DNA from: Vitis vinifera | Taxonomy: Eukaryota; Streptophyta; Magnoliopsida; Vitales; Vitaceae | DNA length: 64,000 nucleotides | Assembly (NCBI RefSeq): GCF_030704535.1 | Contig: NC_081822.1 | Coordinates: 7,007,501-7,071,500, forward strand | Direction of reading: 5' to 3' | Shown: one piece after another, positions 1-11,480 of the stretch | Layout of the letters: the number at the start of each line of letters is the position of its first letter | Position numbering within the stretch: the stretch's first letter is position 1 | The notes under the pieces: model-generated | Told to the model about the DNA's origin: nothing | The model's database searches: none | Seen by the model: the letters and a program-made list of their open reading frames with translations, nothing else | Translations under genes and position numbers: made by a program

Positions 1-1507
1 TTTATTTTTAAGAAAAGAATGGAAAAAATACTTTGTTTTTTTTTTTTTAAGAGTAAAAAAGGGAAAAATAATTTCCTGATTTTCAAATATATTTTTCTAT
101 TTTTTTTCTCCTGACATCCAGTTGTCGGTACACTTGAGCTGGTGGGGGAGTAACTTGGGATAAAAGTAAATGCATAATTAATTAAATTTTGAGGGTCACA
201 CGTGGTAATGGATTGACTTAGGAGGTCACGCGCGTAGAAGATGCGTGGGTGAAGTTATAACCAACACAAAGGAGGAGATTTGGAGCTTCAAAAATTAACG
301 GCACAACCTTTTACTGATGACGGGGACTCGGTCTTCTCTTCTCATCCATTAGAGACGGCCTTGGATGGTCTTGTCCAGCCCATCTAATGATTAAAAAAAA
401 AAAAGGAAATAAAAACAAAAATCACAACCCAATATTCATTTTGATTTTTAACCATTTCCAACCTTGGAGTTGGATACCTTCCCATGAAGTTTCCCGTGCT
501 CCGCTTTCACCTTCTGGCACAAGAATAAAAAAAATAGGAAAGGAAAAATGAAACGCCATGAAAGACAGACGTTGAATCCGGAAGTGGAGACGGAAATGGA
601 CGCGGGAGGGCGTAAAATTTGTAGGTAAAAGGAGAAGTGTATGAATCATGAATGGGAGGGTGGGCCGTGGGGGAGGTTTCTAGGGCTTACGTCGGGCTTC
701 CATGGTCTGTATGTATTATGCAGGGGAGTGGGGTAGTAGGTGGAAGGCCAACAAAACCCATTAATATCAAGAAAGCGTGTTTCTCTGTCTTACTCGTGAT
801 TTTTTCTGCACTGTTTTCCTTTTTTTTTTAAATAAAATAAATACAAAAACAAAAGATTTCATTCTGTCTTAGATAGATAGATTGATCCTGAGATTTCCTC
901 CGGTTGTTTCCATTTAGGTTTGGGTAAAAGGAGATGGATTTGGAAGGTTAAATTGATTTTGACAAAACAGGGTGGTTTATTTTTAAAATATTTTGATTTC
1001 AAAAATCAAAACGTGTTGAGCTGTTAGGCTCTTTCTCTCTCTCTCTCTCTCTCTCCCTCCCTAGTCTCTCTCTCCCGCCTGGCTTTCTATATTACAGACA
1101 TATCTCTTGTGTAATCTCTGTTATTACAAACCATCCAAAGTCGTGTTAGGGTCGAAACTCGAAAGCTGTAATTGAATGCGAGCTGTTTGGACACATCCCC
1201 AGAATCATAGCACCCAAATCTTTCTCTACACAGAGGGGCTTCTTTCTTCTTATAAGATAAAATCTTCCGAATGCCACCGCGTATTATAGACGCTTTGCTT
1301 TGATCCGAACCCACGCGTCAATCTCCGCCTCTATTTTCTCTACTCTCTTGAGACTCCGTGGCTTTTCTGACAATGAGATAAAAAACCAGAGTTCGAGGCT
1401 TTGATGTTCCACCCATTTGGCCTCTGAAACCACGGGGCTTTGCTTTTGGTTCTTGGCTTCGGGGAGGAGTGATTCTGGGAGGTGGGTTTTTGAGATCAGG
1501 AGCAAAA
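1..1507 (+). promoter_or_regulatory. Upstream region and leader of CSLC12
   Basis: No gene is visible in this stretch. It is AT-rich with several poly-A/T runs and contains a CT microsatellite (about 1034-1054, followed by more CT-rich sequence to about 1076), a common feature of plant 5' leaders. Several upstream ATGs occur between about 1170 and 1405, so short upstream reading frames are possible if transcription starts near 1080. I could not fix a TATA box or transcription start. The short open frames on the opposite strand (422-649, 1087-1535) show no protein family resemblance. Confidence 0.45.
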
Positions 1508-4323
1508 ATGGCGCCATCCTTTGACTGGTGGACAAAGGAGAGTCACAGGGGGACGCCGGTTGTCGTCAAGATGGAGAACCCTAACTGGTCCATTGCGGAG
1601 CTGGAGGGCCCGTCGGATGACGATTTTCTTCTCGCCGGTTCGCCCAACACCAACAGGGACAAAGGCCGGGGCAAAAACGCCAGGCAGCTCACATGGGTTC
1701 TTCTCCTCAAAGCCCACAAGGCCGCCGGTTGTCTGACCTCCATTGCGTCGGCAATGTTCGGCCTCGCTGCCGCCGTGCGCCGCCGAGTCGCTTCCGGAAG
1801 GACCGATACCGATAACGACAACGGCGGAGGCATGGAGCAGGAGAACCCAACGGTGAAAAGCCGGTTCTATTCGTGTATAAAGGTGTTTCTGTGGTTATCT
1901 GTTGTGTTGCTGGTATTTGAGGTGGCAGCCTACTTCAAGGGTTGGCATTTCGGCGCACCCCATCTTCAATTGCAGTATTTATTGACAGCTCCATATGGGG
2001 TTAAGGATATCTTCAATTCCTTATATTCTCGATGGGTTTTGATTCGGGTGGAGTACCTCGCTCCTCCTCTGCAATTCCTTGCCAATGCTTGTATAGTGCT
2101 TTTCCTTATACAGAGTGTGGATAGGCTAGTTCTTTGTTTGGGGTGTTTCTGGATCAAATTCAAGAAGATTAAACCGGTTCCTAAGGGGACTGTGGATCTT
2201 GAATCCGGTGATGGAAATGGTTACTTTCCCAGGGTTCTTGTTCAGATCCCCATGTGCAATGAAAAAGAGGTAAATTCCAAACTCTGTTGCATTTTATTTT
2301 TTTTGGGCTATTCATCACTATGTTTTTTGGAGGTTGTGATCTGATCTTAGAACCTTTATCAGGTTTATCAGCAATCTATTGCAGCCTGCTGCAATTTGGA
2401 CTGGCCAAAATCAAGCATACTAATCCAAGTTCTGGACGATTCAGATGACCCAGTGACACAGTTGATGATCAAAGAGGAGGTCACAAAATGGCAGCAAGAG
2501 GGCGCCCACATTTTGTACAGGCACCGGGTGATCAGAGACGGGTACAAGGCTGGTAATCTCAAGTCTGCTATGAATTGCAGTTATGTCAAGGACTATGAAT
2601 TTGTGGCAATATTTGATGCAGATTTTCAGCCCACCCCTGATTTTCTGAAAAGAACAGTTCCACATTTCAAGGTATCTAATCCTTCTTGCATTCAATGTGT
2701 TATGATCTCTGAATACAATGTTGCAGTATCATCGTCTGTTTCTTTAATTAATTTTCTTGGACTTTATTTCACCACAGCCACTTGATTGCAATGCAGGACA
2801 ATGAAGAACTAGGGCTGGTTCAGGCAAGGTGGTCTTTTGTGAATAAGGATGAGAACCTTCTAACTAGGTTACAGAACATTAACTTGTCTTTTCATTTCGA
2901 AGTGGAGCAGCAAGTTAATGGAGTTTTCATCAATTTCTTTGGTTTCAACGGCACTGCTGGAGTGTGGAGGATAAAGGCATTAGAGGATTCTGGTGGTTGG
3001 TTGGAGAGGACCACTGTTGAGGACATGGATATTGCTGTTCGAGCTCATCTTCAGGGCTGGAAATTCATCTTCCTCAATGATGTGGAGGTAATTCTTCCTA
3101 TCTATCTCAGTCCATATATATATATATATATTTTTTTTCTGTCAGTAATTCATCTGAGCTAGATGACCTCTTCAGTGATTTGGGAAATGTAAATTGTGGA
3201 AATAACATTGGACTACCCCAATTGTCATTTTTCAACAATCAAAATGATAGCTAATGACCGTAAACACTAGCTTGATTCAGTTATTTCTATGTGTAAATTT
3301 TAGTGGCATGGCGTGCCTGCATTTCCATGTGTAAATGCTAATGACTGCAGTTATTTCTTACCAATGTCATAAGCTCCATCAATTGGCGTGCCTGCATTTA
3401 TTTACCAGATTTTGTTTTCCACTAAAACCTAGGGAGCCTAACAGTTTATTCGGTTCCTATGTTCAGTGCCAATGTGAACTGCCAGAGTCTTATGAAGCTT
3501 ATAGGAAACAACAACACAGATGGCATTCTGGACCCATGCAGTTGTTTCGCCTATGTTTGCCTGATGTTATCCGATCCAAGGTGCTCAATCTCTCAAACAC
3601 TTGTTGCTTATAAGTGCAATTTGCCCAAATTTATATATTTGGGGAGAAGGATGATTCTAATTATTGACATTCTTCTGGAACCTCTTTTGGTTGATGCAGA
3701 TCAGTATTTGGAAGAAGGCAAATCTAATCTTCCTCTTCTTTCTCCTCAGAAAACTGATACTACCCTTCTATTCTTTCACCCTGTTCTGCATAATTCTCCC
3801 AATGACAATGTTCATCCCTGAGGCTGAGCTCCCATCATGGGTTGTATGTTACATTCCGGCAACTATGTCATTTCTCAACATCCTCCCTTCTCCAAAATCC
3901 TTCCCCTTCATTGTCCCCTATCTTCTCTTTGAGAACACCATGTCAGTGACCAAGTTCAATGCAATGATCTCAGGCCTATTCCAGCTGGGAAGTGCATATG
4001 AATGGGTTGTCACAAAGAAATCTGGACGCTCCTCTGAGGGTGATCTTGTCTCCCTAGTTGCAAAAGGCCCGAAGCATCAAAGGGGAAGCTCAGAGCCTAA
4101 TATTGGGGAGATGGAGGAAACTTTACTGCAGGAACAAAAGGCCTCTAGGAAGAAAAAGCACAACAGGATTTATACAAAGGAGCTGGCATTGGCTTTCCTT
4201 CTTCTAACAGCTTCAGCAAGGAGCCTCCTCTCTGCTCAGGGGATCCACTTCTACTTCCTGCTATTTCAGGGCATATCATTTCTTCTGGTTGGTTTAGACT
4301 TGATTGGAGAGCAGGTTGAGTAA
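1508..4323 (+). CDS. CSLC12: Xyloglucan glucan synthase, cellulose synthase-like C12
   Basis: Five exons: 1508-2269, 2363-2671, 2797-3087, 3467-3580, 3700-4323; 699 codons plus stop, all introns phase 0 with GT-AG ends. The family makes the beta-1,4-glucan backbone of xyloglucan from UDP-glucose in the Golgi membrane. The GT2 signature is complete: DDSDD about residues 279-283, FDADF 338-342, the acidic pair of TTVEDMD about 432-433 and QQHRW 469-473. Hydrophobic segments lie before the catalytic domain (about residues 115-215) and after it (the exon 5 segments near [18 protein letters not shown], and the C-terminal block before GEQVE). The N-terminus [20 protein letters not shown] and the C-terminus DLIGEQVE fit CSLC12 rather than CSLC4. 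I start at ATG 1508; the frame is open further upstream to 1469 but without an ATG. Intron 3 carries a short TA repeat. The gene looks intact. Confidence 0.96.
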
Positions 4324-5040
4324 ACAAGGAAATGGTAGGCTTGGTAGGGGATAAATGGACTATATAAACACAGGAAACAAGGGCGGATAATATTTAGAGT
4401 ACCATTGAATGAGAAATGAGAACAGCTGTGGGGAGTCGTTAGAGGGCTGAGGGTTAATATTATTGCCCTCTAACCTCCCAGATCAAATTCCGCCAAATAG
4501 GAGAAGTGCCACAAAGACACAAGGAATGGCTTCGCTTTGGAGATAAAGAGAGACATAAAATGGTGGTGCTCCTGAAAATATGTGAGGTTTTTTTTTTTCT
4601 ATTTTGTATTTTCTTTTTTTGATTCTTTTGTTTTTGGGTCTATTCTTTTGTAAGAAAATGTTTATTTCAAACATCAAACACCAATCTTAGTTACAGCAGC
4701 ATTCCCTTGTTCTTTTCTCCTCTCCTTTTTTTCTTTGTCACTGAAATTGACTAACGTGAGAAAATGAAAGTTGGATGGTTCTCATAATGGCTAGGGGAAT
4801 GACATCGCTGGCTCATTTTTGTGAATCTTTGTTAGTGGCCTCTCAGCAGGGTTCTAAGTTTGAATTGTTCTCATGTTAATCTCTCAAATTAGATAAAGCC
4901 TGTAAATATGTTTCTTTTTCTAAGGCAGTATATTGACAAGCTCTCACTCTGGAGTTCAAATGGAGAAATTTTTTTTGAAGGTAATACCCTCACTTTTCTA
5001 AGGATCATGGAAAGCCAAGGAAACAGAGGAAGCACATGGG
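4324..5040 (+). other. CSLC12 3' flank, probable 3' UTR
   Basis: Non-coding sequence downstream of the stop codon. It becomes T-rich near 4590-4640 with pyrimidine tracts that would suit a 3' UTR and polyadenylation zone. I see no open frame with family resemblance and cannot place the cleavage site. Confidence 0.4.
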
Positions 5041-5043
5041 AAT

Positions 5044-5271
5044 ATGCAAGTTTGCAGAGAAAGTACATGGGAATATGCTTTACATGACGTTGATACTATG
5101 GCCCCATCTGAGTATTGGGCCACCGACATCATGGAACTGGTGGACCATGCTATGAAAGAAGGCGAACCTCTTGTGAGTTGTGATCCAACCTTCTATGCTA
5201 CATTCAAGACTGCTGACGGAGGAATTCTGTTTTCTTGTCCTTCTTATGAAACCACCACTGAGTTAGTCTAG
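5044..5271 (+). other. Unrecognised short open frame, coding-like
   Basis: A 75-codon ATG-to-stop frame whose translation has a protein-like composition (for example LHDVDTMAPSEYWATDIMEL and CDPTFYATFKTADGGILF). I do not recognise a family. It lies about 720 bp downstream of CSLC12 on the same strand. Near-repeats of the phrase coding for STWEYA/REST (about 5030 and 5060) sit at its start. No upstream or downstream exon could be matched. It could be a degenerate gene fragment, one exon of a missed gene, or chance. Confidence 0.2.
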
Positions 5272-7864
5272 TAGGAGAACATGGGTGGGAACTTGGAGGC
5301 TGTCTCGAGTTACAAGTAATTATTCTAAAGGATTCTAACCCATTCGAATTGATTTTGGTGCTGACAAAAACAGCGGATGAAGTAGAAATGTCTGAGTGAG
5401 AAAAAGGTGGTAAAAAATTTGATATTCCAGGTGGGTATTCCCTCCGTATATTTGATTGGGAGGAGGCTGGAGGGGTCTCTTAGGCTTTTGTGGAAATTAA
5501 TCTCTCTATGGGCTGCCATCACTGCTGCTGGAGAAAACAACAGGCCCACACAATGTCTTCCACAATAAAACAAGAATTTTTTTTTTATGGTCCTTTACTT
5601 CACTTTCCTACCTCGCCTACTATTTATCATGTATTTATTTGTATAATCTTTTGGAAAGCAAGATGTAGAAGCTACTTTGAAACAAGAAAAAAAGAAGGAT
5701 ATTTTATTGTTTTGGAGAGGTTCAAAATTGGCAGTAGAAGTAGAATTTTAAAATCGTGAAGTGGTTGGTGAGTATGGGAGCCAGCCATGGGCATTTGCTT
5801 CAGTCTGACCTCGTTAATGGTTGTGCGCAACACATTTCCATTTGGAAAAACAAAGTGGGTGATTGTGATGGGATAGAAAAGGCCAACCAAACCGATCCTC
5901 AATCATTATCTCGTGGTTTGACAGTGTCCAAGGTTGTGGTTCGGGTCAATCTTCTGGAATAATCACTTGGGAGAAACTTTACTCATCAATTTCTGTTCAA
6001 ACTCTGCTCGTGCTGTGCCCTTGTGCTTTTACTCTTAAACCCATTATAATCCTATTTTCCAAGTTCTTTATAACAGAGGAGAGGTGTGTATGGGGCCGCC
6101 CTTGAGACATTTGTCCCTCACTTCGACAGTATAGGAATGGGCCTCGGGCTTTTCCCTATCCACAATTTAACCTTTTTATAAGCCTAGGCCTAGCCCCGGC
6201 CTTTGGCGGAAGAAAGCCTAATTTATATAAATTTTGAAATCTTGGAGTAATAAACAAAAAAAACGAAAAAGTTTAAAGGAGAGATGGAACCAGAGACTAA
6301 GAATGTAAAAAGGTAGACTGAACTTTCACAACCATATCATTTGGGCAACCATTTGAATTGAAAATTTTCAACTGAAAAAACATAAAAGAGCATTACTGGT
6401 TAAAACTTGGCTTAAATTACTCTCTATATTTGCTAAAGCAAATGGGATTAAACCTCAGGTCATTAATCAGGAAGAGAAGAGAAATGGACAAACAAAAATA
6501 CCCACAAAACATAGGAAAAGCCACTTGATTAGTAATACTCACTACTTGTTTTTCCATTTTTGAGAAAGAGGAACCTAATTCCTAAATCCTCGTTGGTATG
6601 AAACAGCAAGTCAGCAATTGCTAAATCCACTTGCCAGGACCTTAGCTTGAGTTGTTGCCTTTAGTGGTTATACTAAAAGTGGACTAAGCAAATTTATAAA
6701 GGGAATTCATACCTTTGCTTTTGTTGTGGGTTGGCCTGGTTGGGAAGGTATCCTTTATTGAACTGGGCGACCATTTTGGCACTTTCCTTCTCTTTTCCTT
6801 TTCCCATCAATGTGAACTGTGAAGTAAACAGGGCCTTGCACTATGGAGCGTGTAGCTGAATAGTATCGGGGGTTCTCACCCTTCCCATTTGTCCTTTTCT
6901 TCAACCATAGGTTCTATTTTTTTTCCCTAGGATTAGCCCCCTTTGCCGTTGTTAAAATAATAACTTTAATACAATACAAATTTAATTAAGTTGTGATGCC
7001 CGTACTCAGGCACAGAGATTTGTGTTGTTTCAGAGATGATGGGAGTGATCGAAGGCCAGCATACCTACATACTTGCATGTACATGTAAAATTTGAATTTC
7101 AAATTCAGCCCCATTAATTTTTCCAAGCCCAAACCCCTCCAGTTTGCATGAATGCCTTTTCGGTTTCGTTTTGAGCTTTGATTGCACACAAAGCCCTGTA
7201 CTGATCCTGGTACAGCCCAGGACTCGGGGAGGATTTGAAAAAACTAGATCTTTCCCGCATCCATCATTCTTCGTGTTGAAATTCAATCGTGGGCGGTGAT
7301 CATGGTTCCCTCCACTTTGATTGCTCATTGTAAGAGGCATACAAAAATAACTTAACTGGATCATATAACAAGCTTCAATAATTTGAGTCCTAAAAGTGTA
7401 AGAAGTGGAGAAAGGGAGAAACCCATATGCCAATTTATTGGTAATAGAATGGAGCCTTGTATTTGAAGGAATGCCATGTAAACAAAACGATTTCTCACCC
7501 CATCTATTTTCTGAACTTTATGCACTCTACAATATACTTGTCTCTCTTTAACAGTTTCCCCAAAACCCTCACAAAGCTTCAAACCCACTTCCTCTAATCT
7601 ACAACACCAATGAAAACAATCATCTTCACCACTCAAAAGTCTCACTTTTGCTTTTCGAATATACACGGTCTGTAAATCTAAGAAGTCATCTTCTTCTGCT
7701 AAAATTCGAAGAACAAACAGTTAGGAGTTGAGAACCTATACAACTTTGAAGAATTTCCTCTTTTTTTTCCCCTATTCTTTTCCTAGTTGAGTTAAATGTT
7801 CAGTCAACTTAAGGATAATTGAATTCTTTGTCAGGAAGAAACAGCTTTCTCTCTCCCCAAAATT
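5272..7864. other. Intergenic between CSLC12 and the bHLH gene
   Basis: About 2.6 kb without a supported gene. The right end (roughly 7500-7864) should include the 3' UTR of the minus-strand bHLH gene. The open frames here (for example 5490-5759, 5756-5962, 7065-7433, 7361-7666) are short, lack family resemblance and are compositionally ordinary intergenic sequence. Confidence 0.4.
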
Positions 7865-10117
7865 CTATAGCTCCAGTTTTGAGCGGCCTGCTGAACAAGT
7901 TGAAATTTCAGGGTTAGAAGGATACAGAAATTTAACAAAGAAAAAATCTGCAGTAATTTCAAATGAACTTCTGACACTTACCATTTGTTCCCAGATTGTT
8001 GCTAGATGGGTTAGAATCAAATCCCATTTGGAGAAGACTTTGGAGTTCACCATCCCATACAGCCTGTATGTATGAGAAGACCCTATGTATATCAGTGCTT
8101 ATCACAAGACAAAAGGATGAGAATAGGATGATCAGAAGATCCTTTAGTTACCTGAGTGGAATGAAATTGTGGAGTCGGGATACCTGGCAAGGTTCCCTGG
8201 GAAATTCCATGCGGGTAAGGATGAGAAGAGCTCATTCCTGGACCAAACCCAAGAACAGATGTACTGCCACCCCGTGAATTAAGAATCTATGCAAGAGGAA
8301 AACTAACATGAATATCATGGCATTCACTAAACCGAAAAAAGGAATGTGATAATGTGATTGATTCATTTCCACATTTATTCTAGCAAAACATGACATTAAC
8401 TTACATCTTTCGATAGAAGTCGTTCTATATCAATGTTCAGTTCTGGATTGACAGTGGCAAGTTTCATTGACAGAAACTGCAATAGGAAAGCAAGAATGTC
8501 ATCACTGAATCATAAAACATATAAAAGCTAAAATAATTACACCAGTGGGGTTGATTTAATTCTTAGATGTCCAAACCATGCTGAATTTCATGTTATATGA
8601 TCTAGTATGATCTGCAATAGGGAATAAAGGGCAACTGCATAGTGAGAAATTCTTTTCCTTCAGAAATTTAAATTTGGTGACTAAAATACCATATCATGAG
8701 GCTGCATTGAAAATTAATTCATCTCCATTTGGCCAGAACAACATGACATAACATTGATTTACATCCATTGTTGATCATAACCCCATATAAGGATTGATGA
8801 GGCTAACTTTTTCTTAAATATAAATCTTAAACAACAGCACAACACCACTAATGCCCCTATATTAGAGTTGAACAATGGCATACCTCAACCTGTTGTTGCA
8901 GTGACTGTACATAATTGATAATCTCATCAAGCATTACTGCCTTCCCAGTAATCTTTTATTGCAAATAACAGAAAACTAATCAGTAACGAAATCAAAGAAA
9001 GAAATTAATCAGAAGCTGGCCCTCCAATTACCTTATTACATCCTGGAACAAGTTCTTGAAGCAGTCTCATACGCTCACTGATCTTTTCTCTTCTGACCTG
9101 CAAACATAAAACATCTAGGTTCAAGATACATCAGAAAGCAGAGGTCTTTCATAACATTTAATGCATAATAGCAAGAAGATACCCTTTCAGCAAGGCTGTG
9201 ACTATTAGTCGCCTGGCCCCTTCTGGCCCTCACGTGAATGTAATTTTCTTTAGGAGCTTCTCCATTGCTAGAATTGTCTTTAGCATGTTTATTTGGTTGC
9301 TTACCACGTAAATTTGGACTCATGTTTTGATCAATCTTTAGTTTCTTCTCTTCTTGTTCTTTTGAAAACTCAGAATTTTCCCAAGGGAGACCCTTTGGTT
9401 GTTCTCCATCAGCACTCTATCACAGATAAAGAAAAAATTTAACCTCAGTTGAGTTTACAATTAAGGATAACAACTAACTGATTATCATAAAAACATGCCT
9501 GCATTTACCTTGCTGGTATTCAATGGAGGACGAGGATCAAAGGAACTTTTTCTTCTCTTTCCACTAGGTGAAGCATCCACGGCATCGCCTTCTGAAATTT
9601 GGTGGCCCTCTTGAGATTGTGCACCATTTAAGCTTTTCTCAGTGAGACCCTCCTTGTTTGGGGGAAAATTTGGAGGGCACCCAGAATTAGCAGTCTGGCC
9701 ACACTCAGGTAGGCCAAACGAAGCAACCATTTCGGAGAAACTCCCACTGCCAAAGCATGGAAGCTTCGGCACCATCTCTACTAGACTTGAATTAGATGGG
9801 TAGAGAACAAGGTGGGGGGTGCTACCAATTCCCTGATTTTCCAGTACAACAGGGTAAGCAGAATTAGCAAACTCACTGTGAGAAACCATTGAAGACCCTC
9901 CAAAATTCTCATTCTGACTTAAGGACACAATGGGATCCCAACCAGAACCAAAGAAAGGGTCTCCTCCATTTGAAGATTTATACATGGACGCCGAGCTCAT
10001 TGTCATTCCTGTAACCTTCTCAGAGATTGGATGTGTGTTCATCCCTGAAGATGGGCAATTCAAAATACTCTGACTTGTATTTGGAAACCCCATATTACCA
10101 TTGTCATCAATACCCAT
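7865..10117 (-). CDS. bHLH transcription factor, CIB-type clade (bHLH49/62/74/78-like)
   Basis: Eight exons on the minus strand: 10117-9509, 9416-9183, 9097-9032, 8952-8884, 8476-8405, 8286-8152, 8063-7982 and a last exon ending at 7865, giving 429 or 430 residues. The bHLH domain (about residues 265-325) has a basic region with the His-Glu-Arg set typical of G-box binders ([19 protein letters not shown]), then the loop and second helix ([21 protein letters not shown]) that serve dimerisation. It follows the clade hallmark [17 protein letters not shown] basic stretch GKRRKSS near residue 185 is a likely nuclear signal. Family members act as nuclear homo- or heterodimers in growth and flowering control. 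The C-terminus ends SKLEL, like the KVEL-type ends of relatives. The last acceptor is a CAGCAG pair, so the final exon begins at 7890 or 7887. The exact orthologue is uncertain. Confidence 0.9.
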
Positions 10118-11480
10118 CTTATTCTTAAGGCAACAGACTCGAGGAAAAGGAAAAAAAAGGAGAAAAAGAAAAACCCCGGAACTTGTAGAAATCTACCTAG
10201 AGTAGCAGGAAACTAAAAAAGAAAAAACTCAATTCCACTGTTACCCTAAACTAGGACTGGATGGATACTAAACTATATAACTAAAGGGAAAGTGGGTTTG
10301 ACCAAATACAGCTGGTAATATCTTGCAGGACTCGACAAGGAACAAGTAACCTTGGCAGCTTTATAGAACTGAGGAGGTGTTAAAGCAAAAGAAACCTCTT
10401 ATTGCAGCATCTCATATAGACAGAGGTAAAGGAGAAATCCAATGTTCAGGCATAAAATCTACAAAACTCCAGCTATTTACCTCTTCTTTCAAAAACACAG
10501 CCGCTAGGATCAAGTCTACTCTAAGAAAAATGGTTCGACAGGAACAAGAAAGTGCACCTTTCAGAGCATAAAGTGGATAAACAATGGCATTAACCAAGAA
10601 ACAGCTCACTAGACCCGCAAAAAGAAAGCAGATTCCCTTTTTCTCTTTTGTTTGCACAAGAATAAAAATTTCACATCCTCCTAATCTAAATTAAACAGAC
10701 TTGAGATAAGTAGGCCCGAATCTCGTGATCTCAGACTCAATGAAGGGGATCACAATAAGCTTCAAGCGATTAAATAAAATGAAAATGGAGTTGAGAGAAG
10801 CCGTATTGAGGAAAATTGCAACAGCCAAAATTTGAAAGTTGAAAAAGTTTTGAATCAACACCATCAACTCCTACGAACCCATAAAAGGACAGCTGCAGAA
10901 ACCCTTTAGAGATATTCTCAGATGGGCACCAAAAAATAAAGAAAAAGACCAAAAAAGCACCGAATTTTACTTGAATTACACAAGAATGGAAATTTGCAGG
11001 GCTTCAGGACAGTGGCCTAAAATGGAAATTGGATGGTAACTCTGAAAGCATCAAATGCTTGCTTAAATTCCACAATGAAAAAACCAAATTCAACAACTGC
11101 GTACTTGAAGAAACAACAAAGGAAGCATCAAATTCCAACTTTAATAGATCACAAACAATGCGGAGACCTAGGAGGCTAGAGGCTAGAGGCTGGAGAGAGA
11201 AATCACATATATAGAGGTGAAAGAAAAAGAGAAAGAGAAAGAGAAAGAGAAAAGAGAGAGATAGAGAGAGAGCCCTTTGCTTACCTGCCCAAGTTAACAG
11301 GTGACATGTATGATTTTAAAAGACAGACTAACTGCTGCCCCAACTGCTCTTGCTGCTAAATTATTTCACAACCTAATCTCCCTTTTCCCCCTTCCCCACT
11401 TTACTCCTTGTCAATTTCTTTTCTTTTGAGTATTATATACTTTTACCTCAGAGGAGATTGATTGAAGAGGTTCTTCTCTT
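10118..11480 (-). promoter_or_regulatory. Leader and promoter zone of the bHLH gene
   Basis: Non-coding on the gene's strand. It holds a purine-rich microsatellite on the plus strand at about 11219-11275 (GAAA and GA units), which reads CT-rich in the gene's orientation, as in many plant leaders. A leader intron is possible but I could not fix its ends. The open frames here (10377-10571 plus, 10412-10657 minus) have no family resemblance. Confidence 0.35.

Noticed and set aside
1469..1507. Upstream extension of the CSLC12 frame
   Set aside because: No ATG in the extension; the family start MAPSF matches ATG 1508.
7996..8277. Plus-strand open frame inside the bHLH locus
   Set aside because: It lies antisense to bHLH exons 6 and 7, whose reading and splice sites are consistent with the family; the plus frame has no resemblance.
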